This document shows positions 48,412 through 59,972 of a DNA stretch of 64,000 nucleotides, one piece after another. Positions within the stretch are counted from its first letter, which is position 1; each line of letters begins with the position of its first letter. This stretch comes from Periconia sp. R9002 (taxonomy: Eukaryota > Ascomycota > Dothideomycetes > Pleosporales > Periconiaceae): positions 248,001 to 312,000 of the forward strand of contig JAMAHW010000018.1 in NCBI GenBank assembly GCA_023627715.1, in the 5' to 3' direction. The notes under the pieces are model-generated. The model was not told where the DNA came from. It searched no databases and saw only the letters and a program-made list of their open reading frames with translations. Both the position numbers and the translations under genes were made by a program.

Positions 48412-48717
48412 GCAATTCGCATATTTTGCTTCAATCATTTGTAAGCATTGGCTGGATAAGTGTGCACTAAAACGCATTGTATGGCAATTTTTGAGATGTA
48501 TCAGTATCTACCCGGATGTATTTTCTCCATCAAACTAAAAGATTTGGTCAGACTGCGCTGAAATGACCATCGAAATCATCCGGGCACAAACACATTAAGC
48601 AAAGAGATCCCGCAACGATGCTTCTGTCATAAGCAGTACCATCATATTTCAAAAAAAAAAGTTTCTCACATCTGTGGCTCTGCAAGTTGCCATCAATCAA
48701 TCATACAAACCGCTCCC
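48412..48717. other. Intergenic region upstream of MFS transporter 1
   Basis: 306 bp. Contains CCGGGCACAAA at 48580..48590, about 130 bp before the ATG, and a poly-A run close to the start. Confidence 0.5.
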
Positions 48718-50374
48718 ATGTCTCAACTTACCGGACCCGCCGTAGCTATTGCTAATCCTCCAGAAGCAACCATGGTCCTTAATCAAGAAAATGGGGAGCA
48801 AGATAACGAAAGAACACCTCTGATTCAGAGATCAGCAGACACAGAGAGATATTCTATCTTCACAGACACCCAGAAGCGGTTCATCATCATTGCAGCATCT
48901 ATTGCGTCTACATTTTCACCTTTGTCGGCGAACATATACTACCCTGCATTGAATTCATTGGCGGCTGATCTACACGTCAGCCATTCACTCATAAATCTGA
49001 CAATCATGAGTTACATGGTAGGGACAATACCTTGTCTGGTATCACATGTTGTGTAATTGACTAGTCCCTAGATTTTCCAAGCCCTCGCTCCGACCGTCGC
49101 AGGATCCCTCGCCGATGTCGTAGGACGCCGCCCCATCTACATTGCATGCTTCACCATCTACATCGCGGCCAACATAGGCCTTGCAATACAAAGAAACTTT
49201 CCAACCCTCCTGATCCTCCGCGCGGTACAAAGCTCCGGGAGCAGCGCTACCGTTGCCATTGCCAGCGCAGTTGCTGCTGATATCGTCACATCTGCTGAGA
49301 GGGGCATGTACATGGGTATCGCATCCCTTGGAGCCATACTTGCTCCGTCGCTGGGTCCTATCATCGGGGGCTTCCTGAGTCAATATTTAGGCTGGCCATC
49401 GATATTCTGGTTCTTAGCAATAGCAGCGACACTGTTCATAGTGCCGTTCCTGTTGATCTTCCCTGAGACTTGTAGAGCGGTCGTGGGTAACGGATCAGTG
49501 AAGGCTCCTTGGATGAACCAGACATTATTGCAGTGTTTAAGTCAGCGAAAGAAGGGTAGAGACGAGGAGAGTGATCTTGGACAACCTTCTGTCTCCAACA
49601 AGAAGCGTCAACTTATCCTTCCCAATCCGCTCGTTACCCTACGCATTCTGTTCCAACTCCCGACCGGACTTATCATGTTGGGCAACGGCATTGTATTCGC
49701 CAGTTACTATGCCGTCATGTCAAGCATACCGTCTCAGCTTGAAATAATATACGGTCTGAATGATTTGCAGATTGGGTTAGCATTCATTCCAGCTGGACTT
49801 GGAACTTTATGCAGTGCCTTTATGAACGGGTATTTGGTAGACTGGAATTATAAGAGGGTAGAGAAAAAACTGGGAGGAAATTTGAACAGAGCCCAAGGGG
49901 TAAAGAGTGCCAAAAATTTCCCGGTGGAGAAAGCAAGGCTTCAAATCGCGCTCCCAATGATGGTATGTAACTGGATATCTCTATCAGGCTTATCTAATTG
50001 AATTGTAGCTTCTATCAGCCATTGCTATTGAGTTATACGGCTGGTCCATACACTTGGAGAAACCGATGGTTTTTCCACTCACAACACTTTTCGTTATCGC
50101 TTTTTCGATTACAGGAGCTTACAATGTTATGAATCTGCTGATAGTAGATCTCAACTATTCTACCCCTGCTACTGCTATGGCGGCCAATAACCTAGTGAGG
50201 TGTATACTGGGCGCCGCAGCTACTGCAGCAGTTCACCCTCTGCTCAATTGGTTGGGAAGATGGTTGACCTATACGGTGGTTGCTGGTGCTATTCTCGCTG
50301 CTAGCCCGTTGATACTGGCCTCGTACCAATGGGGCTTTGCTTGGCGGACAAGCAAGGGAGCAGACGGTATTTGA
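48718..50374 (+). CDS. MFS transporter (DHA1 type) 1
   Basis: Twelve-helix major facilitator, drug:H+ antiporter-1 type, probably exporting the cluster product. Exons 48718..49017, 49072..49962 and 50009..50374 join to 518 aa; all introns are phase 0. A roughly 55-residue cytosolic N terminus precedes the first helix (FIIIAASIASTFSPLSANIY). Motif A-like GSLADVVGRRPIYIA follows helix 2. LILRAVQSSGSSATVAIASA and the antiporter motif C-like LGAILAPSLGPIIGGFLSQ are clear. The central loop is long and charged (RKKGRDEESDLGQ). A close paralogue lies at 58305. Both share YYPAL/YLPALxxL, RRPIYIA and LILRAVQSSGSS segments. Confidence 0.92.
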
Positions 50375-51138
50375 GTAGTTTCTGATACTTAAATCCTGCT
50401 GTGGCCAGATCTCGAAACTATTCGTCTATAAGAACATGTAATAGATGTCAATTTGTCCCTGTAGAGACCACAGCGATGGTTACAAATACAAAAAGAACTT
50501 AAACTGGATCTGCCTCTTCCCGTGAACACTGCGCGTATCATTCTAATATAACGAATGGATTAAATACATACATATGATACAATTTCTCATTGGATGGATC
50601 TGAGAGAACACTACCGCATGCACGCATCACAGAATCTAGGGTTGTAAAGTATTCATGTGACTTCGCCAAGAGAAACCATGATGATATTCCTGCAATGGAA
50701 GCCTATGTACCGATTCATCTATCATGACTAACACTTTTCATGATGAATTGTTATCTGCTCAGTAATCTCCGGGTTGTGTACTAGCATTCAGTGAAGTTTG
50801 GCAATATGGCCGGGGTCCGAGCTATTCACTCTCACGTAATGTGCCCGGGGTGATCACCGAAAACTCCTAACCCAGCCTTCTAGAACTTGGAAATCAACAG
50901 ATTATTTTTTCGAAAATAGAAGTCAAAGCGGAGGAACTTGGACATCTAAAACTCACCGCATGCCCGGTAAATCTTCCGGGACGTCCGACGGCTCTGTGAT
51001 GAATCACTCTTTCTACCCGAAATCGAGAGATTTCGTAATCTAGGTAGATTTTGCACTCTGAAAAAAAACTAGAGATTCCATCGTCTACCTGTCTTGTTGA
51101 TTTTGGAGTTTTTGTTGCCATATTCCACAGCCATCACC
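50375..51138. other. Intergenic region upstream of KSI-like gene 1
   Basis: 764 bp. The part near the KSI start holds two CCCGG-centred elements (50844..50850 and 50963..50980). No gene. Confidence 0.5.
50963..50980 (+). promoter_or_regulatory. Candidate cluster regulator site (KSI-like gene 1)
   Basis: CCCGGTAAATCTTCCGGG is an inverted repeat with CCGG arms, about 160 bp before the ATG. Its core matches 13 of 16 bases of the reverse complement of the element in the KSI2/PKS promoter. A second CCCGGGG copy lies at 50844. Confidence 0.5.
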
Positions 51139-51843
51139 ATGCGGTTTCTATCTCCTAAATCACACCTGCTCGTCGTCGCTTCATCGGCGTACACTATCAT
51201 CGCATCATCTCAAAAGTCTGGGTTCAACTTCACAAACCCTTCCTTCGATTGCAAAATCATATCCCAGCCTACCATCTACGACATATTCTCGTCGCTTGGC
51301 GACAATGTCGCAAATGTTGCCGACCATATTGCACCGGACGTCGATCTCACCATCGTGGGCCACCAACCACTTGCAGGCCATTACCATGATATGAAACACT
51401 TTTATGTCAATGCTCTGTACCGACTCAACAATTGTATCAGGCTGCGATATCCTGACGAGTTCAAAACAGAAGTCTTGGCGGTTACAGGGGGGTGCAACCA
51501 AGCATGGAGTGTGCAGGAAGTGCTATTTAGCGGGAAGGCCAATAACGGTATGTTAAAAGTCTTACCTGAGACTGAAATAGGGTATCAGGAACATATTAGC
51601 TAAGATAGCATTGCAGGAGAAAAATGGTCAATGGTCAATGTTTGGATCACCCGATGGAAAGACGAGAAGATGGTGGAGATACGAACGTATGTGGATACAG
51701 CAGTTGAGGTGAAACTTCTATTCGATAATGAGGTTTGGACCAACTCTACTACGCATACTGATCATAGAGATTTCGTGCCGGGGCCTCGAGGAATGCCCGC
51801 AATGGCGGAAATCGAGGCAATGGGTAGAAAGGGTGATTTGTGA
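51139..51843 (+). CDS. Ketosteroid isomerase/SnoaL-like secreted protein 1 (candidate maleidride dimerising cyclase)
   Basis: NTF2-like fold inferred from size and the pattern of the paralogue. Relatives in maleidride clusters catalyse or steer the dimerisation of maleic anhydride monomers. Exons 51139..51547 and 51617..51843 join to 211 aa from the ATG at 51139. The N terminus is a signal peptide or anchor (HLLVVASSAYTIIASS). Blocks shared with the paralogue at 60522..61306: PDVDLTIVGHQPLAGHY, HFYVNALYR, GGCNQAWSVQEV, GKANNG, VNVWITRWK, FVPGPRGMPAM. The intron sits at the same codon (after ANN) in both genes, so they arose by duplication. Two Cys (in NNCIRL and GGCN) are conserved and may form a disulfide. 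Confidence 0.85.
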
Positions 51844-52977
51844 GGACTGAGATAAGCGAGGGATGTGCCGCATCTGCTCACTGATCACACTTTAAAGAGT
51901 TGTCGGGAGTTTATTTTTTCAATCAATCATGTGAAGATACGGAAAAGAAAATTGCCAATATGGAAGTAAAAGATCAATGTCTGTTTTCGTTCACTGAAGT
52001 AAACTGTGTCGTGGCAACTCATAAAAAATCTGTTTATGATCTCAATCACTCATTATGAGTCACTTATTGTATCAACAAGGAGAAGCATTACATGAAGCGT
52101 TCTTGGCTAAGCATATCTACACACAATAAAATAAATGACACGTCATTGGAGACCTCACGGTTAGTCAAATATCTCTTCTTAACGAAACCATCTACTGTCC
52201 AAATTCCACCTTGCACTACATAGTAATAGATTGCTAATACCCTATCATCGGTGACAAGTGACACAGTGGAATGGCCAATGGTCAACTGGTTGTTATCGTC
52301 ACCGCTCTGGGTCGCTGTAGTCCCTATCAATTCGATCTGTTGACGTACGAAAACCGCGTGGCGAGGTATGACATGGTCGTGAGCGTCGATAAAGTGTGTA
52401 TTTCTTATGTAGGCAAGTGCAAAAGTGAGACATGACCTCCGATTCTCCGATTCCCCGATTCGAAATGCACAATCTCATTCGACAGAATAATTGGAGGTTA
52501 TACGTAGGTACATACATAATCTATCTACGTGCGTAGGCTTATGGCTTACATGCGAGAGTAAACCAATAGATTGCGAAGAGAAAAACACTTCGGATGGCTT
52601 ACATGCGTATAGGCTCATGGTTTACATTCGTACATGCTAGTAGCTCACTTGCATATATGCATGTGGCTCATCCGCATCGAATTAAGGCTTATTAAGTTGG
52701 TATTGGGTGCCTTGCTTATAGGTTCGTAACACATGACGTCAAGTGTTCTTCTCCACTGCTGTATTCTGGTAGCTATCTGATGGACTCTTCTCTGGGCGAA
52801 AGCTTGGGAATGTGGAGTTCTGGAAAAGTTCACAAAGAAATCGATCGCTTGTTTACACACTAATCAAAGTTTCGGATGATTCAGTGGGAGGACCTTTGCC
52901 TCATTTACATTGATAATGAACGAGATAGAGCTAAGGCTCTTTTAAATCTAGAATCATAATGCACTGTAACCAATAAC
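51844..52977. other. Convergent 3' intergenic region
   Basis: 1.1 kb between KSI-like gene 1 and the regulator. It contains diverged repeats of a CTTACATGCG/CTCATGG-like phrase around 52545..52670 (GGCTTACATGCG occurs twice). No gene. Confidence 0.5.
52545..52670. repeat. Imperfect short tandem phrases
   Basis: Imperfect repetition of a phrase like TGGCTTACATGCG followed by a CATGGTTTAC- or TAGCTCACTTGC-like variant, at least four related units. Function unknown. Confidence 0.45.
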
Positions 52978-54504
52978 TTAAACATTCCACAACTCCACCC
53001 TTCCAATCACACTCCTAAGCCTCAATCCAGTTTCAGCAAGCATGATTTCTGCCATCCTCGCACTGCAATCAGGCGTCACACCTTGTGTGGCCTTCTGCAA
53101 GCTCTCTAGCCCACCAACTAAGTTGAATAAACGTATTTGCAATAACCGTTTGATAAAATTGTTTTTTTCCTCCACGATCTCAAACTCACCAATCCTCACA
53201 GCAACACTTTGTGCTGACGCTAAAATGCTGTTTTCGTTCTGCGATGGCCCTGAACTGCCAGAGAAGCGCATGAGATTGGAGATGTTTGGAGAGTTGTTGG
53301 CATTTTCGTTTAGACGTTTGAGGTTAGAGAAGGATTGAGAAGGCGTGTTACGGTTGCTCGTGCTAGATTTTGCTTCGAGCATTCCGACTACGCGGTCGAG
53401 AAGTATAGCTTGCAGTAAAAGTTGGTTGGAGTGTTTTCCAGCGCAGACATTGCATTTCAGCACTTTTTCATTATGAGATAAGACGTCTCTATCCAGTCGA
53501 AGTGCTGTGTCGAGAGTGACGGAAGCATTGTTGGGTGCAATCTCATCGAGCGATAGAAGGAGGTGAAGTGTGGATTTGTAGCAGTTACAGCGGGGTGATA
53601 GAATAGATGGGGTTTTGAACTGGCTGAAAGCGGTTGCGTCTGTTGAGTTGATGAGATAGGAGAGGTCGGGTTCCGGTATCATAGAGTCGAGGGACACATG
53701 GTTGTCCATATCAGGGGAGTGTTCTGAGGCTGATGAAACCGAGAAGTCCATAGGCTCCAAGTCGACGAAGTTGTTGAAGATCAAGGAATCCTGGTCAAGA
53801 TTGAATACATTGGAGTTCATGCCATCATCCCACGCGGGCGACTGATTTCCACTCGGAGATACTGTGGCCGCTGTGTTCAACGAGAGACGGCTGTGAAAAT
53901 TTGGTAGATTTTCAAGTGTCCTTCCTTGGAAAAGAGTATTGAATGAGGTATCGAGCGAGCAATCTTCGATCGTTGGTGACTGGGTGATCTGAAATAGATC
54001 ACCTTGATTTGTAGGATTGATAGTACTGAGGGAATAGTCTGCGTAACTCGGAAAATTTCCATCCAATATCAGTGAAGAAGGGTCCGTTGTTGTTGATACT
54101 GGAATTAAATTTGCTGCCGAGGCTATAGGCTCTTGCGATTTCGGACTTGCTATTGGGGTACCACTAGATAACTCTGGGGTACTGTTGGGGTTATTTGCTT
54201 GACGTTTAACCGATCTTTTCACAGGCTTCGGGTCTTCTCTGGATGCACTGCCCCTCTCCCCAGCTCTGTCTTGATGGCCCTGCTCACTCTGTGAAGGAGG
54301 TCTCTGCTTTCGCGGCCGCCCCATTCTTCTCGAGAGACTGTATACACAGTTTATCTTGTATATTTGACATCGGAAGCATTGTGGCATATCGCGGCTACAT
54401 CGAATTTTGGCTGAGATGCAAGCATCGCAGGTTGAGCGAAGTTTAGGCTGCTTCTTTGCTCCAGGCGCCGTGTCGTCGCCGGAGCTAGCGTTATGTGGAA
54501 CCAT
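52978..54504 (-). CDS. Zn2Cys6 transcription factor, AflR type (cluster regulator)
   Basis: Probable pathway-specific activator. Intronless, 508 aa. The binuclear zinc cluster is complete: C26-x2-C29-x6-C36-x6-C43-x2-C46-x6-C53, followed by a basic linker (RRMGRPRKQRPP). The middle is Ser/Asn/Thr-rich. The C-terminal half has the AflR-type domain: SPRCNCYKSTLHLLLSLDE, KVLKCNVCAGKHSNQLLLQA, IGEFEIVEEKNNFIKRLLQIR. The position inside the cluster and family knowledge make it the likely controller of the CCCGGG-centred promoter elements (inference). The neighbouring gene at 56789 carries a similar C-terminal domain without the zinc cluster. Confidence 0.93.
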   Translation of the reverse strand: MVPHNASSGDDTAPGAKKQPKLRSTCDACISAKIRCSRDMPQCFRCQIYKINCVYSLSRRMGRPRKQRPPSQSEQGHQDRAGERGSASREDPKPVKRSVKRQANNPNSTPELSSGTPIASPKSQEPIASAANLIPVSTTTDPSSLILDGNFPSYADYSLSTINPTNQGDLFQITQSPTIEDCSLDTSFNTLFQGRTLENLPNFHSRLSLNTAATVSPSGNQSPAWDDGMNSNVFNLDQDSLIFNNFVDLEPMDFSVSSASEHSPDMDNHVSLDSMIPEPDLSYLINSTDATAFSQFKTPSILSPRCNCYKSTLHLLLSLDEIAPNNASVTLDTALRLDRDVLSHNEKVLKCNVCAGKHSNQLLLQAILLDRVVGMLEAKSSTSNRNTPSQSFSNLKRLNENANNSPNISNLMRFSGSSGPSQNENSILASAQSVAVRIGEFEIVEEKNNFIKRLLQIRLFNLVGGLESLQKATQGVTPDCSARMAEIMLAETGLRLRSVIGRVELWNV

Positions 54505-56788
54505 CGTGGAGTGATCAAGCTGTATAAATGATAGTAGTACTATTTGAAATTTGGAACTTGTGGAAGCAAACTATTCACGGCGCGCTTGACGTAGTAAAGT
54601 ACGGGTCGATAAGAAAGCTTGGGCTATAGTCTTGGAAGTCTTGGAGACACAAGAAAGGCAGGAATCCGCCTGCCTCACCGTTTCTGCAATGGCATGGACC
54701 TCACGTCAGCTCTAGAACTCATTCAGCTCTACCTACATCCCAAGCCTTGGTACCGAATACCGACTCAGCTACCGAAGTCGGCGCCTCGCCGCACACTGCA
54801 TCAACGTGTGATGATGAGGGCAAACCGTTTATAAGCGAAGGCGGGAGCCCACCCATGTGCAACACGCGAAACAGTTGAAATTAGTCATTTCAAGCAGCGG
54901 ACAAATGTTCAGCTGAGCGTAAATGGTGAATACAATTTGTTGCCACTTCAAACTACCATTAACGATGAAAGTGAAATTTAGAGCTGACAGACATTATAGA
55001 ATCACGTCCATACTCTGTGATGATTACGTTTTATTTCATAGAATCACGTTCTGTATCACCGAGAAACTACTTACCCACCTATACTCGTATGCATATACTC
55101 AAAAGGGCATTAAAGACCAACACTAGAATGGATCCACGTGGGGGGAGCGTTTCTCACATAGTGGGGCATAACTGGAATACGCTCGTATGCGCAACTATGA
55201 TCTACATGTTGGAGAAGTTCGCGAACTCGTCCGTGAAGTATGCAGTAGTGTTTCCGTTGCCGGGTTTGTCCGATTGGTAATGTGGAATGAACAACAAGCT
55301 TGAATTCATGTATAGCGACGGGCAGTCCCGATGATACGGGGCTAGTTACCGTTTATAAGCGAAGGCGGCCATATTTGAAAGAGGAAAAGATTTGCACTCG
55401 AAATGTTCATGAATAGGCACCTCTCGGAGCCAAGGTTTTGATACAAACAGTGATATCTTGGCTTACAGTCAATATTTTGCCTGGAAGACGAATGAACCAC
55501 AGTGCATTGCAGATGAGTCGGCTGAACGCGCATCCCAGGTTAAGAATCCGAGTTACCGCAGCGGTGACTCGGCTTCCTTGATGAAGTTAAAACCTTCACA
55601 GACATGGTGTTCGAACACGATTGAGTGCTAAAAGGCCGAAGAGCGAGTACCGCGAGCTGAGAGCTGAGTGATGGACCTCCCAGTTAATCCACAACCTGCC
55701 CTATTCTGCTCAGGGGCGTGCTTGAAATACGAAGCAATAACAATGCATTATAGGTTGGTCGGCCCGTTTTCGCATCTCTAAAACTAATATGTCCACGAAT
55801 AAAATCGGATTAGGCCTGCGGCTGACCTTCTTGGGCACTAAGAGATGTGGGTGGCGCATAGCTATGGATATTGATTCGAGGTATATAGATCCGTTTACAC
55901 ACAAAAAGGGTTCATCCGTTGGCTTTTTCCTGGCGAAGTACCCACAGCACTATATTTCTTCGTGATATGAGCATGTTTAGCGTGCTAATTCTTTGGTGTA
56001 CTGTTACTTGCCTTCTTTAGATGGCCTATGTAAGCATCGATAAGCTTTCTGTAACCGAGACCAATGAGCGATAAGCTCGTTGTCATTCTTGGCTTTTGCT
56101 CGCTCTGTATCTTTCCGCTGGTGTATCTTGGCTCGTCGTGAGCCACGTTCGGACATTTAGAACGCGATAATTCCGAAGGGAACGGATAGGTCCGCGGAGA
56201 CCAGATGTAAGACTCGTTGCCCCCGACGCCGAGCACTTGAGGCGTAGAGCTAGATGCTGATTCATGATTCTATCCTAGCAACCTTCTCCACAGTGGTCAG
56301 GCTTCTGACAACAAATACACTCATTGATCGGCATGTGTTTTGATAATGATGAATATGATTGAGAGCACCTTCGCCACATCAGTACTCTCAAGTAACGCAT
56401 TTGCAAGAATCAATTGATTGGTGTTTGTAAAGCCAATCGTGGTAGATTTACAATGACACTGAATTTGGCCCTTGCTTTCTCACATGGCACCTACTAATCA
56501 ACCCAAGAGCCCTTCCTCATCTTTGATTTTCAACAGGGTTACCTATTGGATGAGTCTACTTGGACTGTACAGTATAGTTGCTTCGCCGATTTTGGCCGGT
56601 CATCAAGGCCAGCATCATCTCACACCCAGCTTAACATGCGGTGTCTCGGTTACCCATGTACATCGGGAACGCGTCAGTGGCTGAATGCTTGTATGTGCCA
56701 CTATTCTACAGTAATACTACCGTTTGCAGTAAGCTTGAACGATGCACGTGTGAGAATCAGCTCGTGTTGTGTCTACCAAAAAAAAAAC
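54505..56788. other. Gene-poor interval inside the cluster
   Basis: 2.3 kb with no convincing gene. It contains a 21-base direct repeat (54824..54844 and 55348..55368). Short frames (for example 56472..56684 with a hydrophobic stretch YWMSLLGLYSIVASPILAG) have no homologous motif. It may be decayed gene or transposon sequence (inference). Confidence 0.45.
54824..55368 (+). repeat. 21-base perfect direct repeat pair
   Basis: Copies at 54824..54844 and 55348..55368, both containing CCGTTTATAAGCGAAGGCGG; start-to-start distance 524 bp. The flanks outside the 21 bases differ. Perhaps a remnant of a mobile element or a duplicated control element. Confidence 0.7.
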
Positions 56789-57554
56789 TCAAACCCCGAT
56801 CAACCCAGCCAAAATAATTAGCTTCTCCATGGTTTCAGCTACAGACGTTTCACAAGCTCTCAGCAGACCGCCCTGATTTGCGCCTTCGGATTCATATGAT
56901 GCTGAAACGCCTTGCTTCTCCAACATAGCGCTGAACTTGATCAGACTGCGGCTCAGAAGAAGACGTGCTAACAGTCTTGCGTCATCACCGTTCAAATCGA
57001 GTTGCCCCATTCTCATTGTGCTTGGAACGCACACCGTCTTTTCATTGCTTGGTGGCGAAATACCCACGGTTGAGGTCAAACGTGGGTGAGAGCGCACATG
57101 CAGTGTTGAGCCCATATCCATTCCCTTATCATCTCTAAATCCTAACAGGCCATATGCGTTGCATGCCGCGGTGTAAAAGTCCAAGATTCTTTCGGCTGTA
57201 GTAGTCAAAATGACGAGAGTGGTAAGGCTAGTGCGGCAGTGATTACATCCATGGATGTCGACCCACTGTTCGAATACGCCATGGCTGATACCCAGGATGC
57301 TTTCGAAATCGACCTGTGGTTGGTTTTGGAGTTCCATGATGGACTGAAAGGAGGAGTAGGAACAGTTGCAGCGTCTATTAGCGACAATGTCTTGCAGCGC
57401 CTAGAAAGAGAGTTCGTCGTCAGTGAGTGCCAAAATGCCCCTTTGTTTGGCCATGCCTTACTGAGTTCGCGTCATAGTTGGATGCAGATTTTAGAACCGA
57501 TTTTTGTTGATGTTGATTGGAGCTTGTAAACGAGGAATTTTGTGATAATGTCAT
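56789..57554 (-). CDS. AflR-type regulatory domain protein without zinc cluster
   Basis: Exons complement of 56789..57400 and 57462..57554 join to 234 aa from the first ATG in frame. The second exon starts ALQDIVANRRCNCSYSSFQS, which parallels SPRCNCYKSTLHLLLS of the intact regulator at 52978. GCNHCRTSLTTLVILTTTAE parallels KCNVCAGKHSNQLL..., and the end (LDLNGDDARLLARLLLSR) parallels its last helices. The upstream sequence on this strand, up to the MFS promoter, shows no Cys-rich DNA-binding domain. So this is either a truncated relic or a regulator acting through protein contacts. The frame is open and the splice sites are good (GTAAGG, CTAG), which argues against long decay. The start is uncertain, since the frame is open back to about 57602 with no ATG. 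Confidence 0.6.
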
Positions 57555-58304
57555 GGTTGATTTTTGTTTTTTTCGGACGGGGTGGCGCTCGAGGTCATAC
57601 AAAAGAGAAGAATTTATTCTCCTCAGCCGTCAGCTAAATCCTATCCTGGAACTACATACAAGGTAATAACGAGGCTGTCTGATGTGACCGTACAATAGAC
57701 CTACATAATTTCATGGTCTGTGCTAACCGTGCTAGTTTGATTGCAAGAGCTGCGCTTTGACGAATACAATACATACTCGTGGTTAATTCAATTGCAAACT
57801 TGGAAGGTGAATGCAGCTATTGCCAGAGGTACAAATCTTCCACTGTTTTAGTATGTTGAATTAATCTCTGTATTGTAAAAACCTGCCCCTCGAGAGAAAT
57901 TTCATTAGGTCAATGTCTCGACTCTCTAGAAGGATTGATCATTTTGATGATCAATGATTCGTGACCACACGACAAGAACGCTCAGTACAATGAATGTGTA
58001 TTCGAGTGTTGATATTATGAAAAATATCCTCGGGAACTAAACAAGATAGTGATCGGCAAATACTCGTACTGTAGTGACTGTACAAAATCTGAAAGGCATT
58101 GCGCCAGCCTAGTTGGGTTGACGGGTTTGTCTATTTCGGGTGGCGGCTTTCGGCCTAGCGACAAAAAGTAGCCCCGGATTTAGGTTAACACCGACGCGAC
58201 GCGATGTTTGATAGACTTCAAAACGTCCATCTCCATGAATGCCCATACCCTGATACCATGCAGATTTTTGGTTGTTAATATCTGTACTGTTGAACTTCCT
58301 CGCC
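57555..58304. other. Divergent promoter region, truncated regulator and MFS 2
   Basis: 750 bp, A/T-rich. A CCCCGGATTTA element lies at 58172..58182, about 130 bp upstream of the MFS 2 ATG. The palindromic stretch TTGATCATTTTGATGATCAA is at 57935..57954. Confidence 0.5.
58172..58182 (+). promoter_or_regulatory. Candidate cluster regulator site (MFS 2)
   Basis: CCCCGGATTTA, about 130 bp upstream of the MFS 2 start; similar to the other CCCGG-plus-A/T elements of the cluster. Confidence 0.35.
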
Positions 58305-59972
58305 ATGGCAGCATCACAGGGAACAGCATATTCCGAAAAAAATCCAAATTTGCAGCAGGATGTTCCACCCACCAACACCTCCGAGGTTGCAACCTCGCCA
58401 GCAGAAGCAGATACAGAAGTACCCGAAGTAGCTTATTCAATCTTTTCAAAGCGAGTCAAAGTTTTCATCATTGTCATGTCTGCACTGAGCAGTTTGTTTT
58501 CTCCGGTATCATCTTTGATCTACTTGCCCGCTCTCGATGTCCTCACCAACTTCTACCACGTCTCCGCCGCTCGCATCAATTTGAGTGTCACCACCTTCCA
58601 GATACTGCAGGCTCTCGCTCCGATGTTTTTTGGGGATATGGCCGATCAAATCGGGAGGCGGCCAATATACATCGCTACTTTTATTATATACGTCGGAGCC
58701 AACATCGGTCTCGCTTTGCAGAGCAGCTACGGAGCTCTACTTATTCTCCGCGCCGTTCAGAGCTCCGGGAGTAGCGGGGTGATTGCCCTAGGTAGTGCAG
58801 TCATGGCCGACATCGCTACCCCCGCTGAACGCTCTGGTTACATCAGCTACGTACAAGCGGGGATGATGGTGGGACCAGCTCTCGCACCAACAATCGGCGG
58901 TCTTCTTACCCATTTTCTCGGCTGGAGAGCAATTTTCTGGTTCCTCACTATTGCCAGTGGTATATATATGATTTTATACATCCCATTTGCGCCGGAGACA
59001 TGCCGCAAGGTTGTCGAGAATGGGTCCATCCCACCCCAGAATTGGAACAGAAGTGCTTGGAATGCATTCCAAGATCGAAAAAACAAGAAACTGGAAGGCC
59101 ATGACTATACGGCCAGGGAAACTGAGAGACAATCAAGAAAGCAAGCGCTTGCAGCGAAACGGAAAGTAGCACTTCCAAATCCGCTAAAAGCATTGCGCAT
59201 CATCGTCGAAAAGGATGTTGCTCTCATAATGCTATTGACCTCTCTCATGGTCACTGGGTTTTATATGATTATGGTTCCTGTTCCATCTATTTTCGCAGAC
59301 GTTTACAGCTTCAATCAGATCCAAATTGGGCTTTGCTATCTGTAAGTTCTATCTAAGGCGAAGCGAGAAACATAACTGACACCCATCAGGCCCTTCAGTA
59401 TTGGCTCGATTGTAGGTACGGTACTAGCAGGACGGTTTCAAGACTACAACTTCCGCCGCATAGCAAAACAGATCGGGCATCCCATACACCTACGCAAAGG
59501 TGACGACCTCCGCCATTTCCCCATCGAAAAAGCAAGACTCTCCATCATCTGGATACCGTCAGTGCTCGCCGGTGCGGTCACGACATGCTGGGGCTGGGTA
59601 TTGGCTTCGCGAACCAGCCTTGCAGCACCTTTGGTTCTATTTTTTATTGGAGGTGCAGCGATACCGGCCACGATGAGCATGCAGCAGTCATTGCTAGTAG
59701 ATTTGTATCCGCAATCACCTGCGACTGTTACTGCGGCTTTGAACGTGTGCAGATGCTTGATGAGCGCCGCCGGGACAAGTATTGTTCAATACATGATTGA
59801 CGCAATGGGCTTGGGATGGTGTTACACATTCGTCGGGCTGGTGCTTCTCGCATCAACACCTATTAGCTTTATTGGCATGAAGTGGGGCCCTAAGTGGAGG
59901 GAAGAACGATTTTTGCGGATGGAGAAGAAAGCGGAAGAGAAAAAGGCGAAGGCATTGAATGCTAGCCGTTAG
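58305..59972 (+). CDS. MFS transporter (DHA1 type) 2
   Basis: Second drug:H+ antiporter-type exporter in the cluster, paralogous to that at 48718. Exons 58305..59341 and 59390..59972 join to 539 aa from the ATG at 58305; the upstream in-frame TTG is not used. The N-terminal 48 or so residues are hydrophilic. Helix 1 is VKVFIIVMSALSSLFSPVSS, then DMADQIGRRPIYIATF (motif A), LILRAVQSSGSSGVIALGSA, and MMVGPALAPTIGGLLTHFLG (motif C-like). The central loop is highly charged (RETERQSRKQALAAKRK). The C terminus is Lys/Glu-rich (MEKKAEEKKAKALNASR). The intron positions differ from those of MFS 1, suggesting separate recruitment or old duplication. Confidence 0.92.

Noticed and set aside
55985..56265. 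Short minus-strand frames in the gene-poor interval
   Set aside because: Two overlapping frames, no motif, no splice partner; likely chance.
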